From contig CP137679.1 of the NCBI GenBank assembly GCA_037976565.1, positions 32,121,764 through 32,185,763 on the forward strand: a stretch of DNA of 64,000 bases. The letters are read 5' to 3'. The notes under the pieces are model-generated. The model had not been told where the DNA came from and ran no database searches. It saw nothing but the letters and a program-made list of their open reading frames with translations. Positions 44,024 through 56,168 of this stretch are shown in pieces. Each line of letters opens with the position of its first letter. Position 1 is the first letter of the stretch. Made by a program: the position numbers and the translations under genes. Source of the stretch: Mesocentrotus franciscanus (lineage: Eukaryota; Echinodermata; Echinoidea; Camarodonta; Strongylocentrotidae).

Positions 44024-45378
44024 TCCTCCAATTTTTGTTCCGACGATAACTCAAGATCGGGACAGTCAATTTCTTTCAATTTTGGCACAGTCATGGGTCA
44101 TTGTCATAAAACGTGACAATAACATTTTCAAGGTCATCAGGTCATCGTGACGTCATCCAGGCGCCATTTTGTGAAATCACATGATCAATCATATCTTCAT
44201 GATGCGTCATCAAAGGTCATTCATATTCATATCACATATACTTCAGGTCAAGGGTCAACAGGTCATGTTTTCAAAGGTCACATAAAGGTCATGACGCGCG
44301 CGTACGCGCGTCAAAATTTTAAAATGCTCAAAATCACTTAACTATTAAACGAGAGTACGAATCAGATCATTTTAAGCATTTCAAAAATTTCCGTCCGTGC
44401 GCGTCCGTGCGCGCGTTATGCGCGCGCGCAGCGCGTACACATCGTAAAAACGCCGTTTTTTCGCATGGTTTTTATTCCTGACACTATTTTTGACAATTTC
44501 CAACTATTTCCAGTCATTCTGACCTTCCATAATGCCACACGCGTGCGTCAAACTTTAAAATTCGTGCGCGCGTCAATGGGCAATATAATGTAAAAAGTGG
44601 TAAAAACATGTCTATATAAAATCCGCCATAGCTCGTCAGAATGCCTAAAACCCCAAATTTTTAACATTTTCTGGAAGCCCATGAAATGTTTATGTGATTT
44701 CATGTATAATTTTGTCCAATCGTATGTTCTGACGTCGTCATATTTGCATATGAACTCGAAAATTTGATTTTGAAAATATGACATCATAATTTTTGTATTC
44801 ATTTGACAATATTGCTGTAATAGGTTGTCGATTTTCTTCCAAATTTCGATATGTTTTAGCTGAGACAATTTTCTACAAATGTTGTAACCACGATTTTTCA
44901 TTTTGACAAAAGCATCATGGCGTATTTTTGCGATTAAAGGAGGCATGTCAATTTTTCACATTTTGCGTGTATTCTCTACGGGACATGACTTTTGTCAAAA
45001 CTGGATTCTACATTCCGCTTTTTCGCGAGCAATATCTCCGTCGTTTTAGCTTCGTTTTCGCTGAGCTTTGAGTATGTTGTAGCTGAGACAATAAGCTATC
45101 ACAAGTGTGCCCTTTATTTTTCGATCAGATGCCGGGATCATGCTCATATTTCACTTGCAAAGTGGGATTTGAGAATTCCATTTCCCGTTCACATGTAAAC
45201 GCTATGGGAAATGTTTTGGTATATCGGTAACACACTTGATTTCCGACCTCGAGATCCCTGGTTCGAGTCCGGGCGTCTCAAAAAAATTTCTTCACTTTTT
45301 TTCTTTATGACCTTTCACTGATCATAAAAATTGAAGACAGACCACCTAATTCGTCTCCATGACGAATTAAATGTCTAG
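44024..45378 (+). mobile_element. Helentron-like unit 8 (type A)
   Basis: Plus orientation, TCCTCCA start, CTAG end at 45,375-45,378 after the hairpin. Same subtype as units 1, 3 and 6, inverted. Confidence 0.6.
45209..45279 (+). pseudogene. tRNA-derived module, type 1
   Basis: Better A-box here (TGGTATATCGG) and intact B-box GGTTCGAGTCC. The 5' acceptor strand does not match GCGTCTC. Confidence 0.65.
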
Positions 45379-45383
45379 TTATT

Positions 45384-45438
45384 AGGTGGTCTGTCGTAAT
45401 CGACAGATCACCTATTAATTTCGTCAGAATTTTCTTTT

Positions 45439-45469
<31 letters not shown>

Positions 45470-45512
45470 TTCTTTATTAGGTGGTCTGTCGGTATCGACA
45501 GATCACCTATTG
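45384..45512. repeat. Two hairpin mini-units
   Basis: Hairpins at 45,385-45,412 and 45,480-45,507, separated by a (TTTA)n run. Confidence 0.9.
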
Positions 45513-45555
45513 TTTTCGTCAGAATTTTCTTTTTTATTATTTATTTTTATTTATT

Positions 45556-47704
45556 TCCGCCACTTTTTTGTTCCGTTGATAACTCAAGATCGGTTTTGTC
45601 AATTTCTTTCAATTTTGGCACAGTCATAGGTCATAGTCATGAGACGTGACAGGAACATTTTCAAGGTCATCAAGTCTTCATGACGTCATCCAGGCGCCAT
45701 TTTGTGGTTTTTTTGGTACTTTCAACTCATGATCATATCTTCATAACGGAAAGTCATTTCTCATTCATATTTATCATGATCAAGGTCAATATCCGTCCGG
45801 TCAATTTCAGGTCAATAAACGCGCGCGCATGCGTACGTCCGCGCGTTAGCGCGCGCGCAAAATTTCAAAATGCTCAAAATCGTCTCAAATTCATTTTGGA
45901 TACGTTTCAGGCAATTCTAAGCATTTCGCAAAAAACGCGCACACGCATGCGCGCGTTTTCGCGCGTGGCATTTAACAAAAATAATCGCCATTTTTTTTGT
46001 CATGATATTCCCATTTTTTCCGAACAATTTGATACCATGTTTATCTTTTATGACCATTAATAACGGAATGAGCGTCCGTTCAAGATACATGTCCGTGCGC
46101 GCGATCTCTTGTAATACATAGCATATATGGGCAAAAACATGCCTATACAAAATTCATTGTAACTCTTCAGAATGGATGGGAACTCCCAATTTTTTTCATA
46201 TTTGGATAGATTATGAGTCGGAGATATGATTTCATGTCTCATTTGACCCTCAATTAACTCATGACGTCATCATAATGGCCTCCGAACTCAAAATTTCAAT
46301 TTGCATATTATGACGTCAGCATATTTTGGAAAATTGATTGTATCTCTGTAAATATTGATCGATTTTCTTCCAAATTTTGATATGTTCTAGCTGAGACAAT
46401 TCTCTACAAATGCAGTCATCACGATTTTCATTTTGACAAAGGCATCATGGCGTATTTTTGCGATTAAAGGAGGCATGTCAATTTTTCACATTTTGCGTGT
46501 ATTCTCTATGGGACATGACTTTTTCTCAAAACTGGATTCTACATTCCGTCTTTCGCGAGCAATATCTCCGTCGTTTTAGTTTTGTTTTGCTGAGCTTTGA
46601 GTATGTTGTAGCTGAGACAATAAGCTATCACAAGTGTGCCCTTTATTTTTCGATCAGATGCCGGGATCATGCTCATATTTCACTTGCAAAGTGGGATTTG
46701 AGAATTCCATTTTCCGTTCACGTGTAATGTCTATGTGGATTATTTTGGTATAGTGGTCATAGCACTTGCCTCCCATTCCGGCGACCCAAGTTCGATTCCT
46801 GGTGGGTCATTTTTTTTTTTTTTTTTGCCGTCGTTTAAATTTGATTTTATGATCTTCTTCGACTATTATAACATATTATCATATACAATCACAAACAATG
46901 TAATAAAATGCCTAATTTTGCGTGTTATATCTATGGGAGAAGAATGTCAATCGTTTGAGTACAACCCTATGGGAAATCTGGTATTAAACCTAATATAGGG
47001 TTATCTCCCAACTCTGCTACAATATCAAATCACCTTGCTAGTCTCCTTCCCAGACGTTTTTACTTTTCCAGTTATTCAGCCCAAGGTATATGCATGTTTA
47101 CGTCTCTCCCGTGGACATAGAATTGTTTACTTGTCTATACTTCTCTCTTTCTCTATATTAAATTCTATTTATGCTGGATATATTGAATGCATCGTTCTCC
47201 ATTGCATCTCTCTCTTTCTCCTCTCTCTTGCTCTGTTTCCCTTCTCCTCTCTTATTTTGCCCCTCTCCTTCTCTTGCTCTGTCTCTGCATATATATCTCT
47301 CTCTACTCTTTTACCCTCTCCCTCTCTGCCTCCCTCTATATACCTCGACCTCTTGCCTTGCCTCCCTCTTATTCTCTTGCTCTGTCTCCCTCTGCCTCTG
47401 CCCTTCTCTTTTTCTTCTCTCTCACCCTCTACCTCTCCCGCCTCTGGTTCTCGTTCTCCTTCTATTATGTCTTGTAATGTTCCTTAATTTTCTATAGCTC
47501 TGCCCTTTGCCCTTTGGCCTTGGAACTCAAAATACGAATTTGCATATTATGACGTCAGCATATTTATGGAAAATTGATTGTATCTCTGTAAATATGGATC
47601 GATTTTCTTCCAAATTTTGATATGTTGTAGCTAAGACAATTTTCTACAAGATCAGTTATTCAGATTACATAACAGACCACCTAATTCGTCCTCATGACGA
47701 ATTT
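45556..47704 (+). mobile_element. Helentron-like unit 9 (type B, D-type tail), cut by the gap
   Basis: Plus orientation. TCCGCCAC start, GACGTCATCCAGG block, tRNA-Gly-like module, CT-rich tract (47,130-47,480). The hairpin runs to GACGAATT, after which the Ns begin, so its CTAG is not visible. Confidence 0.6.
46738..46809 (+). pseudogene. tRNA-Gly(CCC)-like module
   Basis: Same boxes as the module at 43,063, followed by GGGTCA and T16. Confidence 0.75.
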
Positions 47705-48204
47705 NNNNNNNNNNNNNNNNNNNNNNNNNNNNNNNNNNNNNNNNNNNNNNNNNNNNNNNNNNNNNNNNNNNNNNNNNNNNNNNNNNNNNNNNNNNNNNNN
47801 NNNNNNNNNNNNNNNNNNNNNNNNNNNNNNNNNNNNNNNNNNNNNNNNNNNNNNNNNNNNNNNNNNNNNNNNNNNNNNNNNNNNNNNNNNNNNNNNNNNN
47901 NNNNNNNNNNNNNNNNNNNNNNNNNNNNNNNNNNNNNNNNNNNNNNNNNNNNNNNNNNNNNNNNNNNNNNNNNNNNNNNNNNNNNNNNNNNNNNNNNNNN
48001 NNNNNNNNNNNNNNNNNNNNNNNNNNNNNNNNNNNNNNNNNNNNNNNNNNNNNNNNNNNNNNNNNNNNNNNNNNNNNNNNNNNNNNNNNNNNNNNNNNNN
48101 NNNNNNNNNNNNNNNNNNNNNNNNNNNNNNNNNNNNNNNNNNNNNNNNNNNNNNNNNNNNNNNNNNNNNNNNNNNNNNNNNNNNNNNNNNNNNNNNNNNN
48201 NNNN
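47705..48204. other. Assembly gap (500 N)
   Basis: Exactly 500 Ns, probably a placeholder size. The unit orientation switches across it. Confidence 1.
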
Positions 48205-48219
48205 TAAAGTGGGTGGAAA
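48205..48219 (-). mobile_element. 5' stub of a unit emerging from the gap
   Basis: TAAAGTGGGTGGAAATAAG corresponds to the 5' edge (element sense) of a minus-strand unit whose remainder is in the gap. Confidence 0.5.
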
Positions 48220-48251
48220 TAAGAAAAATAAATAAAGAATAAATAAATAAA

Positions 48252-50389
48252 CTAGAAATGTAATTCGTCATGAGGACGAATTAGGTGGTCTGTTATGTAA
48301 TCTGAATAACTGATCTTGTAGAAAATTGTCTTAGCTACAACATAGCAAAATTTGGGAGTAAATCGATCCATATTTACAGATACAATCAATTTTCCATAAA
48401 TATGCTGACGTCATAATATGCAAATTCGTATTTTGAGTTCCAAGGCCAAAGGGCAAAGGGCAGAGCTGTAGAAAATTAAGGAACATTACAAGACATAATA
48501 GAAGGAGAACGAGAACCAGAGCAGGCGGGAGAGGTAGAGGGTGAGAGAGAAGAAAAGAGAAGGGCAGAGGCAGAGGGAGACAGAGCAAGAGAATAAGAGG
48601 GAGGCAAGGCAAGAGGTCGAGGTAGAGGGAGGCAGAGAGAGAGGGAGAGGGTAAAAGAGTAGAGAGATATATATGCAGAGACAGAGAGGAGAAGGGAAAC
48701 AGAGCAAGAGAGAGGAGAAGAGAGAGATGCAATGGAGAACGATGCATTCAATATATCCAGCATAAATAGAATTTAATATAGAGAAAGAGAGAAGTATAGA
48801 CAAGTAAACAATTCTATGTCCACGGGAGAGACGTAAACATGCATATACCTTGGGCTGAATAACTGAAAAAAGTAAAAACGTCTGGGAAGGAGACTAGCAA
48901 GGTGATTTGATATTGTAGCAGAGTTGGGAGATACACCCTATATTAGGTTTAATACCAGATTTCCCATAGGGTTGTACTCAAACGATTGACATTCTTCTCC
49001 CATAGATATAACACGCAAAATTAGGCATTTTATTACATTGTTTGTGATTGTATATGATAATATGTTATAATAGTCGAAGAAGATCATAAAATCAAATTTA
49101 AAACGACGGCAAAAAAAAAAAAAAATGACCCACCAGGAATCGAACTTGGGTCGCCGGAATGGGAGGCAAGTGCTATGACCACTATACCAAAATAATCCAC
49201 ATAGACATTACACGTGAACGGAAAATGGAATTCTCAAATCCCACTTTGCAAGTGAAATATGAGCATGATCCCGGCATCTGATCGAAAAATAAAGGGCACA
49301 CTTGTGATAGCTTATTGTCTCAGCTACAACATACTCAAAGCTCAGCAAAACAAAACTAAAACGACGGAGATATTGCTCGCGAAAGACGGTAATGTAGAAT
49401 CCAGTTTTGAGAAAAAGTCATGTCCCATAGAGAATACACGCAAAATGTGAAAAATTGACATGCCTCCTTTAATCGCAAAAATACGCCATGATGCCTTTGT
49501 CAAAATGAAAAATCGTGATGACTGCATTTGTAGAGAATTGTCTCAGCTAGAACATATCAAAATTTGGAAGAAAATCGATCAATATTTACAGAGATACAAT
49601 CAATTTTCCAAAATATGCTGACGTCATAATATGCAAATTGAAATTTTGAGTTCGGAGGCCATTATGATGACGTCATGAGTTAATTGAGGGTCAAATGAGA
49701 CATGAAATCATATCTCCGACTCATAATCTATCCAAATATGAAAAAAATTGGGAGTTCCCATCCATTCTGAAGAGTTACAATGAATTTTGTATAGGCATGT
49801 TTTTGCCCATATATGCTATGTATTACAAGAGCTCGCGCGCACGGACATTTATATTGAATGGACGCTCATCTTGTTATTAATGGTCAATAAGAGATAAACA
49901 TGGTATCAAATTGTTTGAAAAAATATGGGAAATATCATGAAAGAAAAAAATGGCGATTTTATGTTGTGTAATGGTGTTACGCGCGAAAACGCGCGCGCAT
50001 GTGCGTGTGCGCGTTTTTTTGCGAAATGCTTAAAATGGCCTGAAACGTATCCAAAATGAATTTGAGACGATTTGGAGCATTTTGAAATTTTGCGCGCGCT
50101 GACGCGCGGACGTACGCATGCGCGCGTTTTTTGACCTGAAATTGACCGGACGGATATTGACCTTGATCATGATAAATATGAATGAGAAATGACTTTCCGT
50201 TATGAAGATATGATCATGAGTTGAAAGTACCAAAAAAACACAAAATGGCGCCTGGATGACGTCATGAAGACTTGATGACCTTGAAAATGTTCCTGTCACG
50301 TCTCATGACTATGACCTATGACTGTGCCAAAATTGAAAGAAATTGACAAAACCGATCTTGAGTTATCCTCGGAACAAAAAAGGGGTAGA
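48252..50389 (-). mobile_element. Helentron-like unit 10 (type B, D-type tail)
   Basis: CTAG 48,252-48,255, hairpin 48,261-48,283. Near-mirror of unit 9 across the gap, including the D-type tail at 49,880-50,389. Confidence 0.6.
49126..49195 (-). pseudogene. tRNA-Gly(CCC)-like module
   Basis: Same boxes on the minus strand, with a T15 run at the 3' side. Confidence 0.75.
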
Positions 50390-50401
50390 AATAAATAAAA
50401 A

Positions 50402-52544
50402 CTAGAAATGTAATTCGTCATGAGGACGAATTAGGTGGTCTGTTATGTAATCTGAATAACTGATCTTGTAGAAAATTGTCTTAGCTACAACATATCAAAA
50501 TTTGGAAGAAAATCGATCCATATTTACAGAGATACAATCAATTTTCCATAAATATGCTGACGTCATAATATGCAAATTCGTATTTTGAGTTCCAAGGCCA
50601 AAGGGCAAAGGGCAGAGCTATAGAAAATTAAGGAACATTACAAGACATAATAGAAGGAGAACGAGAACCAGAGCGGGAGAGGTAGAGGGTGAGAGAGAAG
50701 AAAAGAGAAGGGCAGAGGCAGAGGGAGACAGAGCAAGAGAATAAGAGGGAGGCAAGGCAAGAGGTCGAGGTAGAGGGAGGCAGAGAGAGAGGGAGAGGGT
50801 AAAAGAGTAGAGAGAGATATATATGCAGAGACAGAGCAAGAGAAGGAGAGGGGCAAAATAAGAGAGGAGAAGGGAAACAGAGCAAGAGAGAGGAGAAAGA
50901 GAGAGATGCAATGGAGAACGATGCATTCAATATATCCAGCATAAATAGAATTTAATATAGAGAAAGAGAGAAGTATAGACAAGTAAACAATTCTATGTCC
51001 ACGGGAGAGACGTAAACATGCATATACCTTGGGCTGAATAACTGAAAAAAGTAAAAACGTCTGGGAAGGAGACTAGCAAGGTGATTTGATATTGTAGCAG
51101 AGTTGGGAGATAAACCCTATATTAGGTTTAATACCAGATTTCCCATAGGGTTGTACTCAAACGATTGACATTCTTCTCCCATAGATATAACACGCAAAAT
51201 TAGGCATTTTATTACATTGTTTGTGATTGTATATGATAATATGTTATAATAGTCGAAGAAGATCATAAAATCAAATTTAAAACGACGGCAAAAAAAAAAA
51301 AAAAAATGACCCACCAGGAATCGAACTTGGGTCGCCGGAATGGGAGGCAAGTGCTATGACCACTATACCAAAATAATCCACATAGACATTACACGTGAAC
51401 GGAAAATGGAATTCTCAAATCCCACTTTGCAAGTGAAATATGAGCATGATCCCGGCATCTGATCGAAAAATAAAGGGCACACTTGTGATAGCTTATTGTC
51501 TCAGCTACAACATACTCAAAGCTCAGCGAAAACAAAACTAAAACGACGGAGATATTGCTCGCGAAAGACGGGAATGTAGAATCCAGTTTTGAGAAAAAGT
51601 CATGTCCCATAGAGAATACACGCAAAATGTGAAAAATTGACATGCCTCCTTTAATCGCAAAAATACGCCATGATGCCTTTGTCAAAATGAAAATCGTGAT
51701 GACTGCATTTGTAGAGAATTGTCTCAGCTAGAACATATCAAAATTTGGAAGAAAATCGATCAATATTTACAGAATACAATCAATTTTCCAAAAATTATGA
51801 CGTCATAATATGCAAAATCAAATTTTGAGTTCATAGGCCAATATGATGACGTCAGAACATACGATTGGACAAATGAGACATGAAATCATAAACATTTCAT
51901 AATCTTCCAAAAATGTTAAAAATTTGGGGTATTTATCCATTCTGAAGAGCTATGGCGGATTTTGTATAGGCATGTTTTTACCACTTTTTACATTATATTG
52001 CCCATTGACGCGCGCACGAATTTTAAAGTTTGACGCACGCTGTGGCATTATTAAGGTCGAGAATGACTGGAAATAGTTGGAAATTGTCAAAAATAGTGTC
52101 AGGAATACAAACCATGCGAAAAACGGCGTTTTTACGATGTGTACGCGCTGCGCGCGACGCGCGCGCGGACGCGCACGGACGGAAATTTTGAAATGCTTAA
52201 AATGGCCTGAAACGTACTCTCGTTTAATAGTTAAGTGATTTTGAGCATTTTAAATTTTGACGCGCGTACGCGCGTCATGACCTTTATGTGACCTTTGACG
52301 ACATGACCTGTTGACCCTTGACCTGAAGTATATGTGATATGAATATGAATGACCTTTGATGACGCATCATGAAGATATGATTGATCATGTGATTTCACAA
52401 AATGGCGCCTGGATGACGTCACGATGACCTGATGACCTTGAAAATGTTCCTGTCACGTCTCATGACAATGACCTATGACTGTGCCAAAATTGAAAGAAAT
52501 TGACTAAACCGATCTTGAGTTATCCTCGGAACAAAAAGGGGAGA
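50402..52544 (-). mobile_element. Helentron-like unit 11 (type B/A mosaic)
   Basis: CTAG 50,402-50,405. The element's 3' half is type B, but from about 51,780 to 51,960 the sequence alternates between B and A variants, and beyond that it is type A. A recombinant unit. Confidence 0.6.
51307..51376 (-). pseudogene. tRNA-Gly(CCC)-like module
   Basis: Minus-strand A-box and B-box intact, T17 run downstream. Confidence 0.75.
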
Positions 52545-52567
52545 AATAAATAAAAATAAATAATAAA

Positions 52568-52620
52568 GAAAGAAAATTCTGACAAAACAATAGGTGATCT
52601 GTCGATACCGACAGACCACC
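52568..52620. repeat. Single hairpin mini-unit
   Basis: GGTGATCTGTCGATACCGACAGACCACC, in AT-rich filler between units 11 and 12. Confidence 0.85.
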
Positions 52621-52634
52621 TAATAAATAATAAA

Positions 52635-54780
52635 CTAGAAATGTAATTCGTCATGAGGACGAATTAGGTGGTCTGTTATGTAATCTGAATAACTGATCTT
52701 GTAGAAAATTGTCTTAGCTACAACATATCAAAATTTGGAAGAAAATCGATCCATATTTACAGAGATACAATCAATTTTCCATAAATATGCTGACGTCATA
52801 ATATGCAAATTCGTATTTTGAGTTCCAAGGCCAAAGGGCAAAGGGCAGAGCTATAGAAAATTAAGGAACATTACAAGACATAATAGAAGGAGAACGAGAA
52901 CCAGAGGCGGGAGAGGTAGAGGATGAGAGAGAAGAAAAGAGAAGGGCAGAGGCAGAGGGAGACAGAGCAAGAGAATAAGAGGGAGGCAAGGCAAGAGGTC
53001 GAGGTAGAGGGAGGCAGAGAGAGAGGGAGAGGGTAAAAGAGTAGAGAGAGATATATATGCAGAGACAGAGCAAGAGAAGGAGAGGGGCAAAATAAGAGAG
53101 GAGAAGGGAAACAGAGCAAGAGAGAGGAGAAAGAGAGAGATGCAATGGAGAACGATGCATTCAATATATCCAGCATAAATAGAATTTAATATAGAGAAAG
53201 AGAGAAGTATAGACAAGTAAACAATTCTATGTCCACGGGAGAGACGTAAACATGCATATACCTTGGGCTGAATAACTGGAAAAAGTAAAAACGTCTGGGA
53301 AGGAGACTAGCAAGGTGATTTGATATTGTAGCAGAGTTGGGAGATAAACCCTATATTAGGTTTAATACCAGATTTCCCATAGGGTTGTACTCAAACGATT
53401 GACATTCTTCTCCCATAGATATAACACGCAAAATTAGGCATTTTATTACATTGTTTGTGATTGTATATGATAATATGTTATAATAGTCGAAGAAGATCAT
53501 AAAATCAAATTTAAAACGACGGCAAAAAAAAAAAAAAAAATGACCCACCAGGAATCGAACTTGGGTCGCCGGAATGGGAGGCAAGTGCTATGACCACTAT
53601 ACCAAAATAATCCACATAGACATTACACGTGAACGGAAAATGGAATTCTCAAATCTCACTTTGCAAGTGAAATATGAGCATGATCCCGGCATCTGATCGA
53701 AAAATAAAGGGCACACTTGTGATAGCTTATTGTCTCAGCTACAACATACTCAAAGCTCAGCAAAAACAAAACTAAAACGACGGAGATATTGCTCGCGAAA
53801 GACGGAATGTAGAATCCAGTTTTGAGAAAAAGTCATGTCCCATAGAGAATACACGCAAAATGTGAAAAATTGACATGCCTCCTTTAATCGCAAAAATACG
53901 CCATGATGCCTTTGTCAAAATGAAAATCGTGATGACTGCATTTGTAGAGAATTGTCTCAGCTAGAACATATCAAAATTTGGAAGAAAATCGATCAATATT
54001 TACAGAGATACAATCAATTTTCAAAAATATGCTGACGTCATAATATGCAAATTGAAATTTTGAGTTCGGAGGCCATTATGATGACGTCATGAGTTAATTG
54101 AGGGTCAAATGAGACATGAAATCATATCTCCGACTCATAATCTATCCAAATATGAAAAAAATTGGGAGTTCCCATCCATTCTGAAGAGTTACAATGAATT
54201 TTGTATAGGCATGTTTTTGCCCATATATGCTATGTATTACAAGAGTTCACGCGCACGGACATGTATCTTGAACGGACGCTCATTTGCTTATTAATGGTCA
54301 TAAAAAGATAAACATGGTATCAAATTGTTCGAAAAAAATGAGGAATATCATGTCCAAAAAAAAAGGGAATTATTTTGTGTTCAGCCGTCACGAACAAAAA
54401 CGCGCGTTTTTTTGCGAAATGCTTAAAATGGCCTGAAACGTATGCAAAATGAATTTAAGAAGATTTTGAGCATTTTGAAATTTTGCGCGCGCTAACGCGC
54501 GGACGTACGCATGCGCGCGCGTTTTTGACCTGAAATTGACCGGACGGATATTGACCTTGATCATGATAAATATGAATGAGAAATGACTTTCCGTTATGAA
54601 GATATGATCATGAGTTGAAAGTACCAAAAACACAAAATGGCGCCTGGATGACGTCATGAAGACTTGATGACCTTGAAAATGTTCCTGTCACGTCTCATGA
54701 CTATGACCTATGACTGTGCCAAAATTGAAAGAAATTGACAAACCGATCTTGAGTTATCAACGGAACAAAAAAGTGGCGGA
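52635..54780 (-). mobile_element. Helentron-like unit 12 (type B, D-type tail)
   Basis: CTAG 52,635-52,638. Its CG-alternating tract near 54,390-54,410 is much shorter than in unit 10. Confidence 0.6.
53541..53610 (-). pseudogene. tRNA-Gly(CCC)-like module
   Basis: Boxes as in the other Gly modules, T17 run downstream. Confidence 0.75.
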
Positions 54781-54792
54781 AATAAATAAAAA

Positions 54793-56150
54793 CTAGACAT
54801 TTAATTCGTCATGAGGACGAATTAGGTGGTCTGTCTTCAATTCTTATGGTTAGTGAAAGGTCATAAAGAAAAAAAAGTGAAGAACTTTTTTTTGGAGACG
54901 CCCGGACTCGAACCAGGGATCTCGAGGTCGGAAATTAAGTGTGTTACCGATATATCAAAACATTTCCCATAGCGTTTACATGTGAACGGGAAATGGAATT
55001 CTCAAATCCCACTTTGCAAGTGAAATATGAGCATGATCCCGATATCTGATCGAAAAATAAAGGGCACATTTGTGATAGCTTATTGTCTCAGCTACAACAT
55101 ACTCAAAGCTCAGCGAAAATGAAGCTAAAACGACGGAGATATTGCTCGCGAAAAAGCGGAATGTAGAATCCAGTTTTGACAAAAAGTCATGTCCCATAGA
55201 GATTACACGCAAAATGTGAAAAATTGACATGCCTCCTTTAATCGCAAAAATACGCCATGATGCTTTTGTCAAAATGAAAAATCGTGGTGACTGCATTGGT
55301 AGAGAATTGTCTCAGCTACAACATATCAAAATTTGGAAGAAAATCGACAACCGATTACTGCAATATTATCAAATGAATACAAAAATTATGATGTCATATT
55401 TTCAAAATCAAATTTTCGAGTTCATATGCAAATATGACGACGTCAGAACATACGATTGGACAAAATTATACATGAAATCACATAAACATTTCATGGGCTT
55501 CCAGAAAATGTTAAAAATTTGGGGTATTTAGGCATTCTGACGAGCTATGGCGGATTTTATATAGACATGTTTTTACCACTTTTTACATTATATTGCCCAT
55601 TGACGCGCGCACGAATTTTAAAGTTTGACGCACGCGTGTGGCATTATGGAAGGTCGAGAATGACTGGAAATAGTTGGAAATTGTCAAAAATAGTGTCAGA
55701 AATAAAAACCATGCGAAAAAGGCGTTTTTACGATGTGTACGCGATGCGCGCGCGCATAACGCGCGCGCGGACGCGCACGGACGGAAATTTTGAAATGCTT
55801 AAAATGACCTGATTCGTACTCTCAATTAATAGTTAAGTGATTTTGAGCATTTTAAAATTTTGACGCGCGTACGCGCGCGTCATGACCTTTATGTGATTTT
55901 TGACGACATGACCTGTTGACCCTTGACCTGAAGTATATGTGATATGAATATGAATGACCTTTGATGACGCATCATGAAGATATGATTGATCATGTGATTT
56001 CACAAAATGGCGCCTGGATGACGTCACGATGACCTGATGACCTTGAAAATGTTCCTGTCACGTTTATGACAATGACCCATGACTGTCCAAAAATTGAAAG
56101 AAATTGACTGTACCGATCTTGGGTTATCCTGGGAACAAAAAAGTGGAGGA
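54793..56150 (-). mobile_element. Helentron-like unit 13 (type A)
   Basis: CTAG 54,793-54,796, hairpin 54,802-54,824. Type A throughout. Confidence 0.6.
54894..54965 (-). pseudogene. tRNA-derived module, type 1
   Basis: B-box GGTTCGAGTCC intact. One change (TTAATTTCC) in the anticodon-like arm compared with unit 1. Confidence 0.65.
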
Positions 56151-56168
56151 AATAAAAATAAATAATAA

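Noticed and set aside
41455..45512. CRISPR-like array from the repeated hairpins.
   Set aside because: Spacers are not unique sequences but copies of the same flank and (TTAT)n filler, and the genome is animal.
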